This document shows, piece after piece, positions 1-5,697 of a DNA stretch of 5,709 nt. The DNA comes from Eubacterium sp. UBA3279. GTDB lineage: Bacteria; Bacillota; Clostridia; Lachnospirales; Lachnospiraceae. Every line of letters begins with the position of its first letter. Position 1 is the first letter of the stretch. The position numbers were made by a program, and so were the translations under genes. The stretch spans positions 1 through 5,709 of the forward strand of contig DETV01000036.1 of assembly GCA_002361775.1 (NCBI GenBank). Reading direction: 5' to 3'. The notes beneath the pieces were generated by a model that was given only the letters and a program-made list of their open reading frames with translations, did no database searches and had not been told where the DNA came from.

Positions 1-224
1 TCTTTTCCAAAATTTCTGGAAAAAGACAGGTAACAGCACCTCTTATCCTTATTGGCAAGATTTCTCAATTCTTCCAGGGTCTTATCCCTAGAGCCATCAT
101 CCACAAATATCAGTTCAAATTTTACCTGTTTCATAAAAAGCATGATTTTTTTCATTTCTTCATAATATACAGGAATTGCTTCTTCTTCGTTATAACAGGG
201 GATTACTATTGAAATTTTTTCCAT
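1..224 (-). CDS. Family 2 glycosyltransferase, DPM1/GtrB-like (N-terminal part only)
   Basis: The visible 74 residues are the start of a GT-A fold glycosyltransferase; the rest lies beyond the left edge. The protein opens with ISIVIPCYNEEEAI (residues 4-17), the first nucleotide-binding strand of GT2 enzymes. At 39-48 it carries IFVDDGSRDK with the conserved acidic pair D42-D43, and it ends in the LSFSRNFGK stretch typical of dolichol-phosphate mannosyltransferase and GtrB/CsbB-type bactoprenol glucosyltransferases. Those enzymes move a sugar from a nucleotide donor to a polyprenyl phosphate at the inner membrane face and usually carry two C-terminal helices, which cannot be seen here. The ATG is preceded by AGAGGTG about 8 nt upstream and lies 22 bp after the kinase stop, so it is the third gene of the two-component operon. 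Family assignment is secure; donor and acceptor are unknown. Confidence 0.9.
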   Translation of the reverse strand, partial: MEKISIVIPCYNEEEAIPVYYEEMKKIMLFMKQVKFELIFVDDGSRDKTLEELRNLANKDKRCCYLSFSRNFGK

Positions 225-246
225 AACCTACACCTCTTTTTCGTCT

Positions 247-1857
247 TCACCCGTTGCCAGCCTGTTCTTTTACTTCCGGAAATTCCATAAACACCTTAAA
301 CATATCTCCGTCAATTTCTACCTTAAGATTTCCTCCCATGTTTTTAACAAAACTGGAGGCTATGGCCAGTCCCAGCCCATGGCCTTCCGTACTTCTTGAT
401 TTATCCCCCCGCACAAATCGTTCTGTAATCTCTTCCGGTGAAAAATCCATTTCATAAGAGGAAATATTTTTCAGGCACATTTTTATTTTTTCCTCTTCTT
501 TTTCCGCCTCCAGATAAATTCTTGTTCCCGAGAGAGAATATTTCAGAGCATTTCCCAAAAGATTCTGCACCACACGGTACATCTTTCCATTGTCTCCCAT
601 AAAAAGAAGAGGCTCCTGTGAAAATCGTGTGCGAATCATCTGTCCGCTTTTTTCAATAACATCTTCCATATCTGCCATGGTCTGTTCCAGTAATTTTCTC
701 ATATCCAGTTTTTCCATTACCATCTGCTCAGCCCCGCTGGTTGCTTTTGACAGTTCAAATAAATCCTGGATCATATTTTTTAACTGTTCCTGCTTCATGG
801 AAATAATTTCCACGTAATCTCTGGCTTCCTCGCTGAGTTCTTCCATTTTCAGAAGATCGGTATAACCCCGCATGGAAGTCAGAGGAGTTTTCAGATCATG
901 AGAAACATTGGTGATCAAATCGATTTTTAACCGTTCTGCCTGCACCTGTTTCTGAATACTTTTTTCCATGGCTTCCTCGATATTCTGCAGCTGCAGCGAA
1001 GTCTCATAGAGAAGATCCTGCTCTGAAAAAATATATTCTTCCCCTATCTTTTCTCCCCTGGTAATACACCCGATCTGCGCCGCCAGCTTTCCCGTCTCCC
1101 TTCCCAGACGGCTCTGAAAAATGGTCTTAAAGAAGAAAATCAGACACAGTATGCCCAGAATCATATTTGCAATTCCAGGAGAATCATTTCCCGTGGCAAA
1201 AGATAAAAATCCCATCCAGATAATCAGGATACTTAAAATCACCGCCAAGATCATAGAACCCTTTCGCTGATTCTGGATTCGCTTTTCCAGTGAAGTCCTC
1301 TCCAGATAATTTTTTCTTTCTTTCCAGATAATTGAAGTTTCTTCAAACATTTTCCCTCTCCACTGCCGCAGAAGAATCCACAGAGAAAGCCAGAAAATCA
1401 GAATCAGAAAGACAAATTTTACCGAAAAAGTAAGCAGGGAAGAAACTGAATCAAGAAAGTATTCATCCCAGATATACGGATCTTTCATTCGGATCCCCCA
1501 CACATCAAACCAGAGATATCCCGTGATAAAAATGAGAGGGATAAGGATTTCCGTCCTGATTCCGTCAATTTTCATTCTTTTTTGAGGACCTATGGTCCAT
1601 CTTCCTGTAAAAATTCTCATTTTGTACATACGGAAAATCAGCAGCAGAAGAAGAACAATTCCTGCCAGTAAAATTCCCACCCCCGCCCAGATGGCGCCAT
1701 TATAAAATAATCTTCCTCTTTTTCCCCAGTACCACTCAAATTTTTGATATACAAAAGAGATTCTTGTGTAAGTTGCCGCAAGGGAAACCACCACACACAG
1801 AATTCCAAAAAAAATCCAGGAGCCCTGCTTATTCAAATTTTTCGATTTTGTATCCAA
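247..1857 (-). CDS. Membrane sensor histidine kinase, VanS-like (536 aa)
   Basis: Partner kinase of the response regulator encoded just upstream. Six hydrophobic segments are visible (about 14-31, 54-76, 102-120, 140-163, 201-221, 226-247), with only short loops, so it probably senses within or near the membrane and not through a large outer domain. A HAMP-like or coiled linker (about 250-310) leads to the HisKA domain with ITNVSHDLKTPLTS, phospho-acceptor H320. The ATPase domain (about 415-528) shows the N box QNLLGNALKYS (N432, N436), the F-box region RFVRGDKSRS and the G2 box GHGLGLAIA. The usual G1 DxGxG motif is replaced by a NISSYEMDFSPEE stretch; the same type of sequence occurs in many clostridial VanS-like kinases. 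Translation starts at TTG: an in-frame TGA sits six codons upstream and AAGGTGG is 9 nt away. It overlaps the regulator gene by 29 nt, which suggests translational coupling. The signal is unknown. Confidence 0.93.
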   Translation of the reverse strand: MDTKSKNLNKQGSWIFFGILCVVVSLAATYTRISFVYQKFEWYWGKRGRLFYNGAIWAGVGILLAGIVLLLLLIFRMYKMRIFTGRWTIGPQKRMKIDGIRTEILIPLIFITGYLWFDVWGIRMKDPYIWDEYFLDSVSSLLTFSVKFVFLILIFWLSLWILLRQWRGKMFEETSIIWKERKNYLERTSLEKRIQNQRKGSMILAVILSILIIWMGFLSFATGNDSPGIANMILGILCLIFFFKTIFQSRLGRETGKLAAQIGCITRGEKIGEEYIFSEQDLLYETSLQLQNIEEAMEKSIQKQVQAERLKIDLITNVSHDLKTPLTSMRGYTDLLKMEELSEEARDYVEIISMKQEQLKNMIQDLFELSKATSGAEQMVMEKLDMRKLLEQTMADMEDVIEKSGQMIRTRFSQEPLLFMGDNGKMYRVVQNLLGNALKYSLSGTRIYLEAEKEEEKIKMCLKNISSYEMDFSPEEITERFVRGDKSRSTEGHGLGLAIASSFVKNMGGNLKVEIDGDMFKVFMEFPEVKEQAGNG

Positions 1858-2533
1858 TTCCCCACACCACCTTCAGATATTTTGGATTTTTGGGAGTAAT
1901 CTCAATCTTTTCCCTTATCCTTCTTATATGTACCATCACTGTATTTTCCACTCCATAAGCATCTTCCTGCCAGATCTGGCTATATATCTCTTCTGCGGAA
2001 AACACGTATCCCGGATGGCTCATGAGCAGTTCCACAATCTTATATTCCGTGGCTGTCAGCCTCACCGGCTCTCCATCCACCTGCAAAAGCTTTGTATTCC
2101 GGTTCAGACTTAGACCTCCGTTTTTCAGAATATTTTCATCCCTGCCCGTAGACGCCGCTCCCAGGGAAAAATAACGTCGAAGCTGGGATTTTACCCTTGC
2201 CATCAATTCCGCCGTATTATAAGGCTTTGTCACATAATCATCCGCTCCCATGGACAATCCCAATACCTTATCACTTTCCTCTGTTTTTGCCGAAAGCATG
2301 ATCACGGGAATATTATTCTTCTCCCTTATCTTCATCAGCGCAGAAAGTCCGTTTAGCTTTGGCATCATCACATCCAGTAAAATCAGATGTACCTGTCTCT
2401 CCATGAGAATATCCAGGGCTTCCATTCCGTTATATGCCTTATACACCTGATACCCCTCCACTTCCAGAAGCTTAGCCAGGGATCGGACAATTTCCCGATC
2501 ATCATCCACAACAAGTATATTGTATATTTCCAT
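1829..2533 (-). CDS. OmpR/VanR-family response regulator (234 aa)
   Basis: A cytoplasmic DNA-binding response regulator of normal family length. The receiver domain (about 4-118) has the acidic cluster D10-D12, phospho-acceptor D54 in LILLDVMMPKLNG, the conserved S81 after VIML, and K103 in VTKPYNTAEL. The C-terminal winged helix (about 137-232) shows the LTATEYKIVELLMSHPG start, the recognition helix region VENTVMVHIRRIREKI, and the final VVWGIGYKIE wing. All phosphorylation residues are present, so it should be a normal phospho-switch driven by the kinase encoded next. The ATG has an AGGAAG site 8 nt upstream and is the first gene of its operon. A promoter and two tandem repeats lie directly upstream, so it probably controls its own operon; that part is inference. 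VanR, PhoP and similar regulators are the nearest named types, but the actual regulon cannot be read here. Confidence 0.95.
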   Translation of the reverse strand: MEIYNILVVDDDREIVRSLAKLLEVEGYQVYKAYNGMEALDILMERQVHLILLDVMMPKLNGLSALMKIREKNNIPVIMLSAKTEESDKVLGLSMGADDYVTKPYNTAELMARVKSQLRRYFSLGAASTGRDENILKNGGLSLNRNTKLLQVDGEPVRLTATEYKIVELLMSHPGYVFSAEEIYSQIWQEDAYGVENTVMVHIRRIREKIEITPKNPKYLKVVWGIGYKIEKFE

Positions 2534-2566
2534 TTCTTTTTCTTCCTTTTCTTTAATTTCGACTTT

Positions 2567-2575
2567 ATTGTAGCA
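2567..2575 (-). promoter_or_regulatory. Extended -10 promoter of the two-component operon
   Basis: Read on the minus strand this is TGCTACAAT, an extended -10 (TGn plus TACAAT). Transcription would begin near 2560, giving a leader of roughly 27 nt that contains the AGGAAG ribosome binding site of the regulator gene. No recognisable -35 lies at the right distance; the position is A-rich and covered by the tandem repeats. That arrangement is common at promoters activated by OmpR-type regulators. It was found by eye and is not proven. Confidence 0.55.
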
Positions 2576-2578
2576 AAA

Positions 2579-2622
2579 AAATCGGATATTTTTTTAATAG
2601 AAATCTGACATTTTTCTTAATA
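2579..2622 (-). repeat. Two tandem 22-bp imperfect direct repeats, candidate response-regulator binding site
   Basis: On the minus strand the copy at 2601-2622 begins TATTAAGAAAAATGTC and ends AGATTT. The copy at 2579-2599 begins TATTAAAAAAATATC and ends CGATTT. They match closely with one single-base gap and repeat at a 22-bp period, about two helical turns, so both would face the same side of the DNA. The proximal copy ends 6 bp before the -10 and so covers the -35 zone. OmpR/VanR-type regulators bind direct repeats in this position. That the neighbouring regulator binds here is inference; the DNA is AT-rich, so some similarity could be chance. Confidence 0.5.
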
Positions 2623-2673
2623 ATTATCTGCTGTGATTATATCTTTTAATCCCAACACCATCCTTTGCCCCAT

Positions 2674-2741
2674 AAAAAAAGAGCTGTCCCCTTCAACACA
2701 ATTCTGAAATATTCTGAATATGATGTTTCAAGCAACAGCTC
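2674..2741 (-). terminator. Rho-independent-type terminator after the repressor gene
   Basis: On the minus strand GAGCTGT (2741-2735) pairs with ACAGCTC (2687-2681) and is followed at once by seven T residues (2680-2674). It lies 6 bp after the stop codon of the ArsR-like gene and before the two-component promoter, exactly where an operon end is expected. The loop is long (about 47 nt), but additional weaker pairs can form inside it, and it holds a 13-bp palindrome (2709-2721). A-rich DNA before the stem could also give weak activity on the other strand. Confidence 0.65.
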
Positions 2742-2746
2742 CATTT

Positions 2747-3778
2747 TTATAACAATTTTTCCACTTGCATACAGGTGTACTGTACCATATCTTTCTGATA
2801 TTCATAGTACACTTTTTTCTCTTCCAGACGATGCTTCACAAATCCGTTTACAAGTAATTGATTCATATGGTGAGATATGGTGGCAGTAGTCAGACCCAAC
2901 TGTCGGGCCAGATCCGTCTGGTATGTGGGTTTTTCTTTTAAAATCATAAGTATTGATAATTTGGTAGGATCAGCCAGACATTTCAGATGCTCCTGCAATT
3001 GTTCTCTGGTAAATTCTCCCGGTTCTGAAAAATCCATGGCGCAGTGCAGCGTTCCTATATGGATAATAATCTCAATTCCATTTTCCTTTTCTTTTCCCCT
3101 GATATATCCCATATTACAGGTGGATATCACCGGCTGTACTGCCACTTCTTTCAACGGGTTAAGACGCATTCTTCTCAGTATAATTTCCTGGGCATCTTCT
3201 TTTTTTGCCAATTCATCCAGGTAAGTATACTGATCTTTGTATTTTTTCAGAATGGGATCGATCCGGTCAGCAATCTGCTCCAGAAGAAGGCAAAATTCCT
3301 GTATCCACGGCTCTCCCTCTTCCAGAATCCTCAAAAGTGTCAGTTGATCTTCCGCTTTCCATCCGGAATGTAATACTTCCAGTACAGGGGACTCTGTCAG
3401 TTTCTCCCCTGAACAGATAATATTTTCTATAAATTCTTTTCCTCCATCCTGCCGAAAGGCTTTTCCTATCACCTTAGATGGCTTTTCATTGTCTTCTCCC
3501 CGGTAATAAGTAAAAAAGATTTCTTCAAAGATATTTTCCCTCTCATCCGTCTCTTCCAGCGAACTGCACCGGAAATACAGCGGATTTTCCGGATTTAAGG
3601 AAATATCTTCACAGGCGTCCATCATCTCGATTACCGGATAAAACAATTTTGTTATCATTTCTTTTTCCTGTCTTTTGGACAAAATACTCTCCAGAGTTTT
3701 TCGGCAATCCTCTTTCTCGTACTTTCTATGTAGGATTCCAAATGCTTCCATATATCGATTCGGCTGTAATAATCTCAT
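2747..3778 (-). CDS. Long ArsR-type winged-helix repressor with large N-terminal domain (343 aa)
   Basis: The last 85 or so residues form an ArsR/SmtB-like winged helix: FTREQLQEHLKCLADPTKLSILMIL (256-280) is the classic ArsR dimer and first DNA-domain segment. TDLARQLGLTTATISHHMNQL (288-308) is the helix-turn-helix, and KKVYYEYQ (321-328) the wing. Residues 1-250 have no domain I can name; they are charged and mostly helical, so they may bind the effector. Usual ArsR proteins are only about 100-120 residues. The metal-site motif ELCVCDL at the start of the recognition helix is replaced by TYQTDLA, so classic arsenic or cadmium sensing through that site is unlikely. Its ATG overlaps the exporter stop (ATGA), with AGGAGGG 9 nt upstream, so the two are cotranscribed and coupled. 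It probably represses its own operon through the palindromes at 5034-5142. Confidence 0.85.
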   Translation of the reverse strand: MRLLQPNRYMEAFGILHRKYEKEDCRKTLESILSKRQEKEMITKLFYPVIEMMDACEDISLNPENPLYFRCSSLEETDERENIFEEIFFTYYRGEDNEKPSKVIGKAFRQDGGKEFIENIICSGEKLTESPVLEVLHSGWKAEDQLTLLRILEEGEPWIQEFCLLLEQIADRIDPILKKYKDQYTYLDELAKKEDAQEIILRRMRLNPLKEVAVQPVISTCNMGYIRGKEKENGIEIIIHIGTLHCAMDFSEPGEFTREQLQEHLKCLADPTKLSILMILKEKPTYQTDLARQLGLTTATISHHMNQLLVNGFVKHRLEEKKVYYEYQKDMVQYTCMQVEKLL

Positions 3779-5016
3779 GCTTCTTTTCCCTCCTGCTTAT
3801 CTAATACATTACACCATCCCGTCACTAAAAGCAAAAGTAAAATACAACCGGATATTATGGCTGCTCCCAGAAAAACATCGGGAATTTCCACCCATTTTAC
3901 CACTGCCGCCAAACCAAGTGACACAAAGGGAGTAGACAAAGATCCCAGAGAATTAAATATTCCTGCCGCCCGGGACAGATAATCTTCATCCACCACTTTT
4001 ACAAACATCACATTGACATACGCCCCAAGCATACCGGAAAAAATCCCGAAAATCAGGAAGGAGATCACCCAGATTACCAGGCGGGGCCATCCGGATATTC
4101 CCGGTAAAAATGTTAAAACCAGATATAAAAAAGCCAGAGAACCAAATTCTACCCAGGTAAAGATCCGGGAAGGGCGAATCTTCTCTGAATAAAAAGAAAA
4201 GAAAAACATCATAAGAAGACTGGTCACCGTAAGAATAATATTCGCACTGGACATATAATTTGCGGAAGCCTTTAAGTTTTCATTGATGTAGGCTGCATGA
4301 AGAGAACCCATAACAGAAGACAAGGTATTAAACAATAACGCTGCCACTACAAAAATTAAAAACTTTCTGTTTTTTCCCAGATACTGAAAACCGCCTTTCA
4401 GATTCTGCCAGTAAGTGTTCTCCTGGAGATGTTTACTCACCTTCTCTGTTACTCTTATACTCCGGATGAGAATTGCAGAGATCCAAAATGAAAGGAAATC
4501 AAGACCCATGGCTGCAAAAGGAGAAATAGCCACCAGAACACCTCCTGCTGCCGTTCCTGCAATAATACATAGCTGCGCTGCCATCTGATTCATATTAATT
4601 CCTTCGTCCAGTTCTTTTCCTTCCAGAATTTTCGTCACAAAGGATATGCCTGCGGGAACGCGAAAAGCTTCAATAAAATTGGTAACAAATGTAAAGGCAA
4701 CAAACATCCAGGGAGAAAGGAGATCCATACCCATAAGGAAAATAAAACCTCCAAGACAAATTCCTCTCAAAATATCCGCCCACACCATAATCCCCTGCTT
4801 TTTCATTTTATCCACTACGGGAGCCGCAAAGGGCTGAACCAGTACCATGGGAAGCATATTGGCTGCAAACACAAGAGCGGACAGGCTGGCGCTTTTGGTC
4901 ATCGTGTAAGTAATCCAGGTAAATGCAATGGAATCCACACTGTCTCCAAACCGATTGATCATATTCGCCGAAAGCAGTTTACGAAAATTTGAATTTTTAA
5001 GAACAGAAAACTTCAT
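3775..5016 (-). CDS. MFS exporter, MefA/EntS-like (MFS_3 type, 413 aa)
   Basis: An inner-membrane proton-driven transporter of the major facilitator superfamily, of usual length. About twelve hydrophobic segments are visible, with a central cytoplasmic loop near 185-215. Family signs are the start FRKLLSANMINRFGDSVDSIAFTW, a degenerate motif A (about 66-84) with the VDKMKKQG and WADILRG parts after TM2, and LSRAAGIFNSLGSLSTPF (347-364) in the C-terminal half. These fit the macrolide-efflux/enterobactin-exporter branch. The substrate cannot be read; a drug, peptide or small metabolite is possible. The ATG has AGGAGGAG 4 nt upstream, the first strong site after the promoter. The next gene overlaps by 4 nt and encodes the likely repressor. 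This pairing, plus the operators before the gene, points to substrate-induced efflux (inference). Confidence 0.9.
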   Translation of the reverse strand: MKFSVLKNSNFRKLLSANMINRFGDSVDSIAFTWITYTMTKSASLSALVFAANMLPMVLVQPFAAPVVDKMKKQGIMVWADILRGICLGGFIFLMGMDLLSPWMFVAFTFVTNFIEAFRVPAGISFVTKILEGKELDEGINMNQMAAQLCIIAGTAAGGVLVAISPFAAMGLDFLSFWISAILIRSIRVTEKVSKHLQENTYWQNLKGGFQYLGKNRKFLIFVVAALLFNTLSSVMGSLHAAYINENLKASANYMSSANIILTVTSLLMMFFFSFYSEKIRPSRIFTWVEFGSLAFLYLVLTFLPGISGWPRLVIWVISFLIFGIFSGMLGAYVNVMFVKVVDEDYLSRAAGIFNSLGSLSTPFVSLGLAAVVKWVEIPDVFLGAAIISGCILLLLLVTGWCNVLDKQEGKEA

Positions 5017-5033
5017 AAAACTCCTCCTAACAC

Positions 5034-5053
5034 AATTAGATATATATCTAATT
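5034..5053. promoter_or_regulatory. Operator palindrome O1, in the exporter 5' leader
   Basis: AATTAGATATATATCTAATT is a perfect 20-bp palindrome. It lies downstream of the likely transcription start (about 5074) and a few bases before the ribosome binding site at 5021-5028. It shares the TTAG-N8-CTAA core with two other palindromes in the same region. The ArsR-family repressor NolR of rhizobia is known to use TTAG-type half sites, which makes the operon's own ArsR-like protein the best candidate to bind; that is inference. Confidence 0.75.
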
Positions 5054-5104
5054 ATATATTTAATATCTATCTATGTTGTTAGTATATAATCTAATTATAT
5101 ATTT
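5046..5104 (+). repeat. 16-bp exact direct repeat spanning O1 and O2 edges
   Basis: ATCTAATTATATATTT occurs at 5046-5061 and again at 5089-5104, a 43-bp offset. Each copy begins with the right half-site of a palindrome (O1 and O2) and continues into the AT-rich spacer. This suggests that the operator unit was duplicated as a block and has since diverged. Low sequence complexity lowers the weight, but 16 exact bases including TCTAA is more than the A/T content alone suggests. Confidence 0.5.
5079..5094. promoter_or_regulatory. Operator palindrome O2, overlapping the -10 box
   Basis: TTAGTATATAATCTAA has the same TTAG-N8-CTAA core with two mismatched inner pairs. On the minus strand it contains the TATACT -10 box, so a protein bound here would block RNA polymerase directly. 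It is the most degenerate of the three copies, probably because it must also serve as the promoter. Confidence 0.65.
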
Positions 5105-5109
5105 GTCAA
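5081..5109 (-). promoter_or_regulatory. Sigma-A type promoter of the exporter-repressor operon
   Basis: On the minus strand TTGACA (5109-5104) is followed by a 17-bp spacer and TATACT (5086-5081). The -35 is a consensus match and the -10 differs at one base, with ideal spacing. Transcription would begin near 5074, about 58 nt before the exporter ATG. A promoter this strong would be highly active unless repressed, in keeping with the three operator palindromes around it. Confidence 0.85.
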
Positions 5110-5142
5110 TGATAATATTAGACATATATCTAATATTATCAT
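5109..5142. promoter_or_regulatory. Operator palindrome O3, 34 bp, just upstream of the -35
   Basis: A 34-bp palindrome with a single mismatched pair (C5123 against A5128). The centre TTAGACATATATCTAA (5118-5133) is the shared operator core; the arms ATGATAATA and TATTATCAT extend it well beyond the other two. Its last base touches the TTGACA -35. There is no T-run and little G or C, so it is not a normal terminator for the gene to the right. Confidence 0.75.
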
Positions 5143-5187
5143 AACAAAACGTGGAGGAGTTTTTTTCAATTAAGGAAGTCTGAGATT

Positions 5188-5697
5188 TTAATATTTCACC
5201 CACACAGCTTCATGCCCCTGCAAAATACCTTTTCCATCTTTTTCTCCATGGTAAGGATACTGATAAATTTCTTCTGTATAAGTTCCTGGCAGCACATATG
5301 GGGTAGAGCGATGATTGACGATCACCATACCGTCCTCATATACTGCTGTCTCAATTCCTCTCTCACAGATTCCACTGGCAGGCTCCAAATAACGGTTAAG
5401 AATATCTTTGATCAACGTAGTTTTGGACTGAATAATGGGATACATTTCTTTGTTTCCCTGATTATAGGGGACATGAGGTATATTTTTCGCAGCATAGGAT
5501 GCACCTATCTGCACACCGAAAGAGTACACCGCTCCCTGCGTGCCGGAAGCGCTGTGCATCTTCTGCGCCAGCTCCTCTCCTGCGTATTCTGCCACACAGC
5601 AGCCTGCATTGTCCACATAAGGAGCAATTTCCTTTCCATCCCTATCCCTTCCATCTTTCTTTTTCGTCAGAAAGGGGCTGTCGGCAAATAACGTTTT
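5188..5697 (-). pseudogene. C-terminal part of an unidentified protein, possibly glycoside-hydrolase-like; 5' end disrupted or out of frame
   Basis: The open frame gives about 169 residues, ending in GHEAVWVKY before TAA. The sequence looks like real protein: LFADSPFL, KEIAPYVDNAGCCVAEYAG, GAVYSFGVQIGASY, then a late GIETAVYEDGMVIVNHRSTPY segment. The VYSFG...IG and later VIVNH parts resemble the trimerisation and C-terminal beta domains of GH42-type beta-galactosidases, but I hold this loosely. It lacks a natural start: the frame is closed by TAA at 5698-5700 next to a run of six A, and the first usual start is GTG at 5616, in the middle of a conserved-looking stretch and with no well-placed Shine-Dalgarno. 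If GTG is used, the product has 142 residues. One more A in the run would open the frame into TCA GCT TTA to the window edge. It could be a decayed gene, a sequencing slip or a true short gene. No clear terminator follows it. Confidence 0.45.

Larger units (their letters stand above)
5017..5163. repeat. 11-bp inverted repeat (Shine-Dalgarno and its mirror copy) flanking the operator region
   Basis: On the plus strand AAAACTCCTCC at 5017-5027 is the complement of the exporter's ribosome binding site. Its exact reverse complement GGAGGAGTTTT lies at 5153-5163, beyond the promoter and all three palindromes. The whole control region therefore has a partly mirrored layout: Shine-Dalgarno, palindrome, promoter, palindrome, Shine-Dalgarno. 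No start codon or gene follows the plus-strand copy, so it is not a working ribosome site for any gene seen here. A transcript reading through from the right-hand gene could pair the two arms and hide the exporter's ribosome site (inference). Confidence 0.7.

Noticed and set aside
2636..2641. Perfect TATAAT on the minus strand upstream of the response regulator
   Set aside because: No -35 at 16-18 bp; the TTGGGA nearby is only 8 bp away. The extended -10 at 2567-2575 fits the leader length better, though a second weak start cannot be excluded.
2877..3420. Several overlapping plus-strand open frames of 71-115 codons
   Set aside because: They lie wholly inside the ArsR-like gene, lack recognisable domains, and are explained by the T-rich complement of a minus-strand gene.
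3775..3778. Possible frameshift fusion of exporter and repressor
   Set aside because: The ATGA overlap with a strong AGGAGGG site before it is an ordinary coupled start, not a broken fusion.
5076..5103. Possible plus-strand promoter TTGTTA, 16 bp, TATATT
   Set aside because: Such matches are expected by chance in this AT-rich stretch, and no plus-strand gene follows. It is kept only as weak support for a lost divergent gene.
5109..5142. Terminator of the right-hand gene
   Set aside because: The hairpin is nearly all A and T, has no following T-run, and shares its core with two other palindromes at the promoter, so an operator is the better reading.
5212..5691. 159-codon plus-strand open frame opposite the right-hand gene
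   Set aside because: It has no protein-family look, and its antisense partner reads as real protein. A shadow of the minus-strand gene is the simpler explanation.
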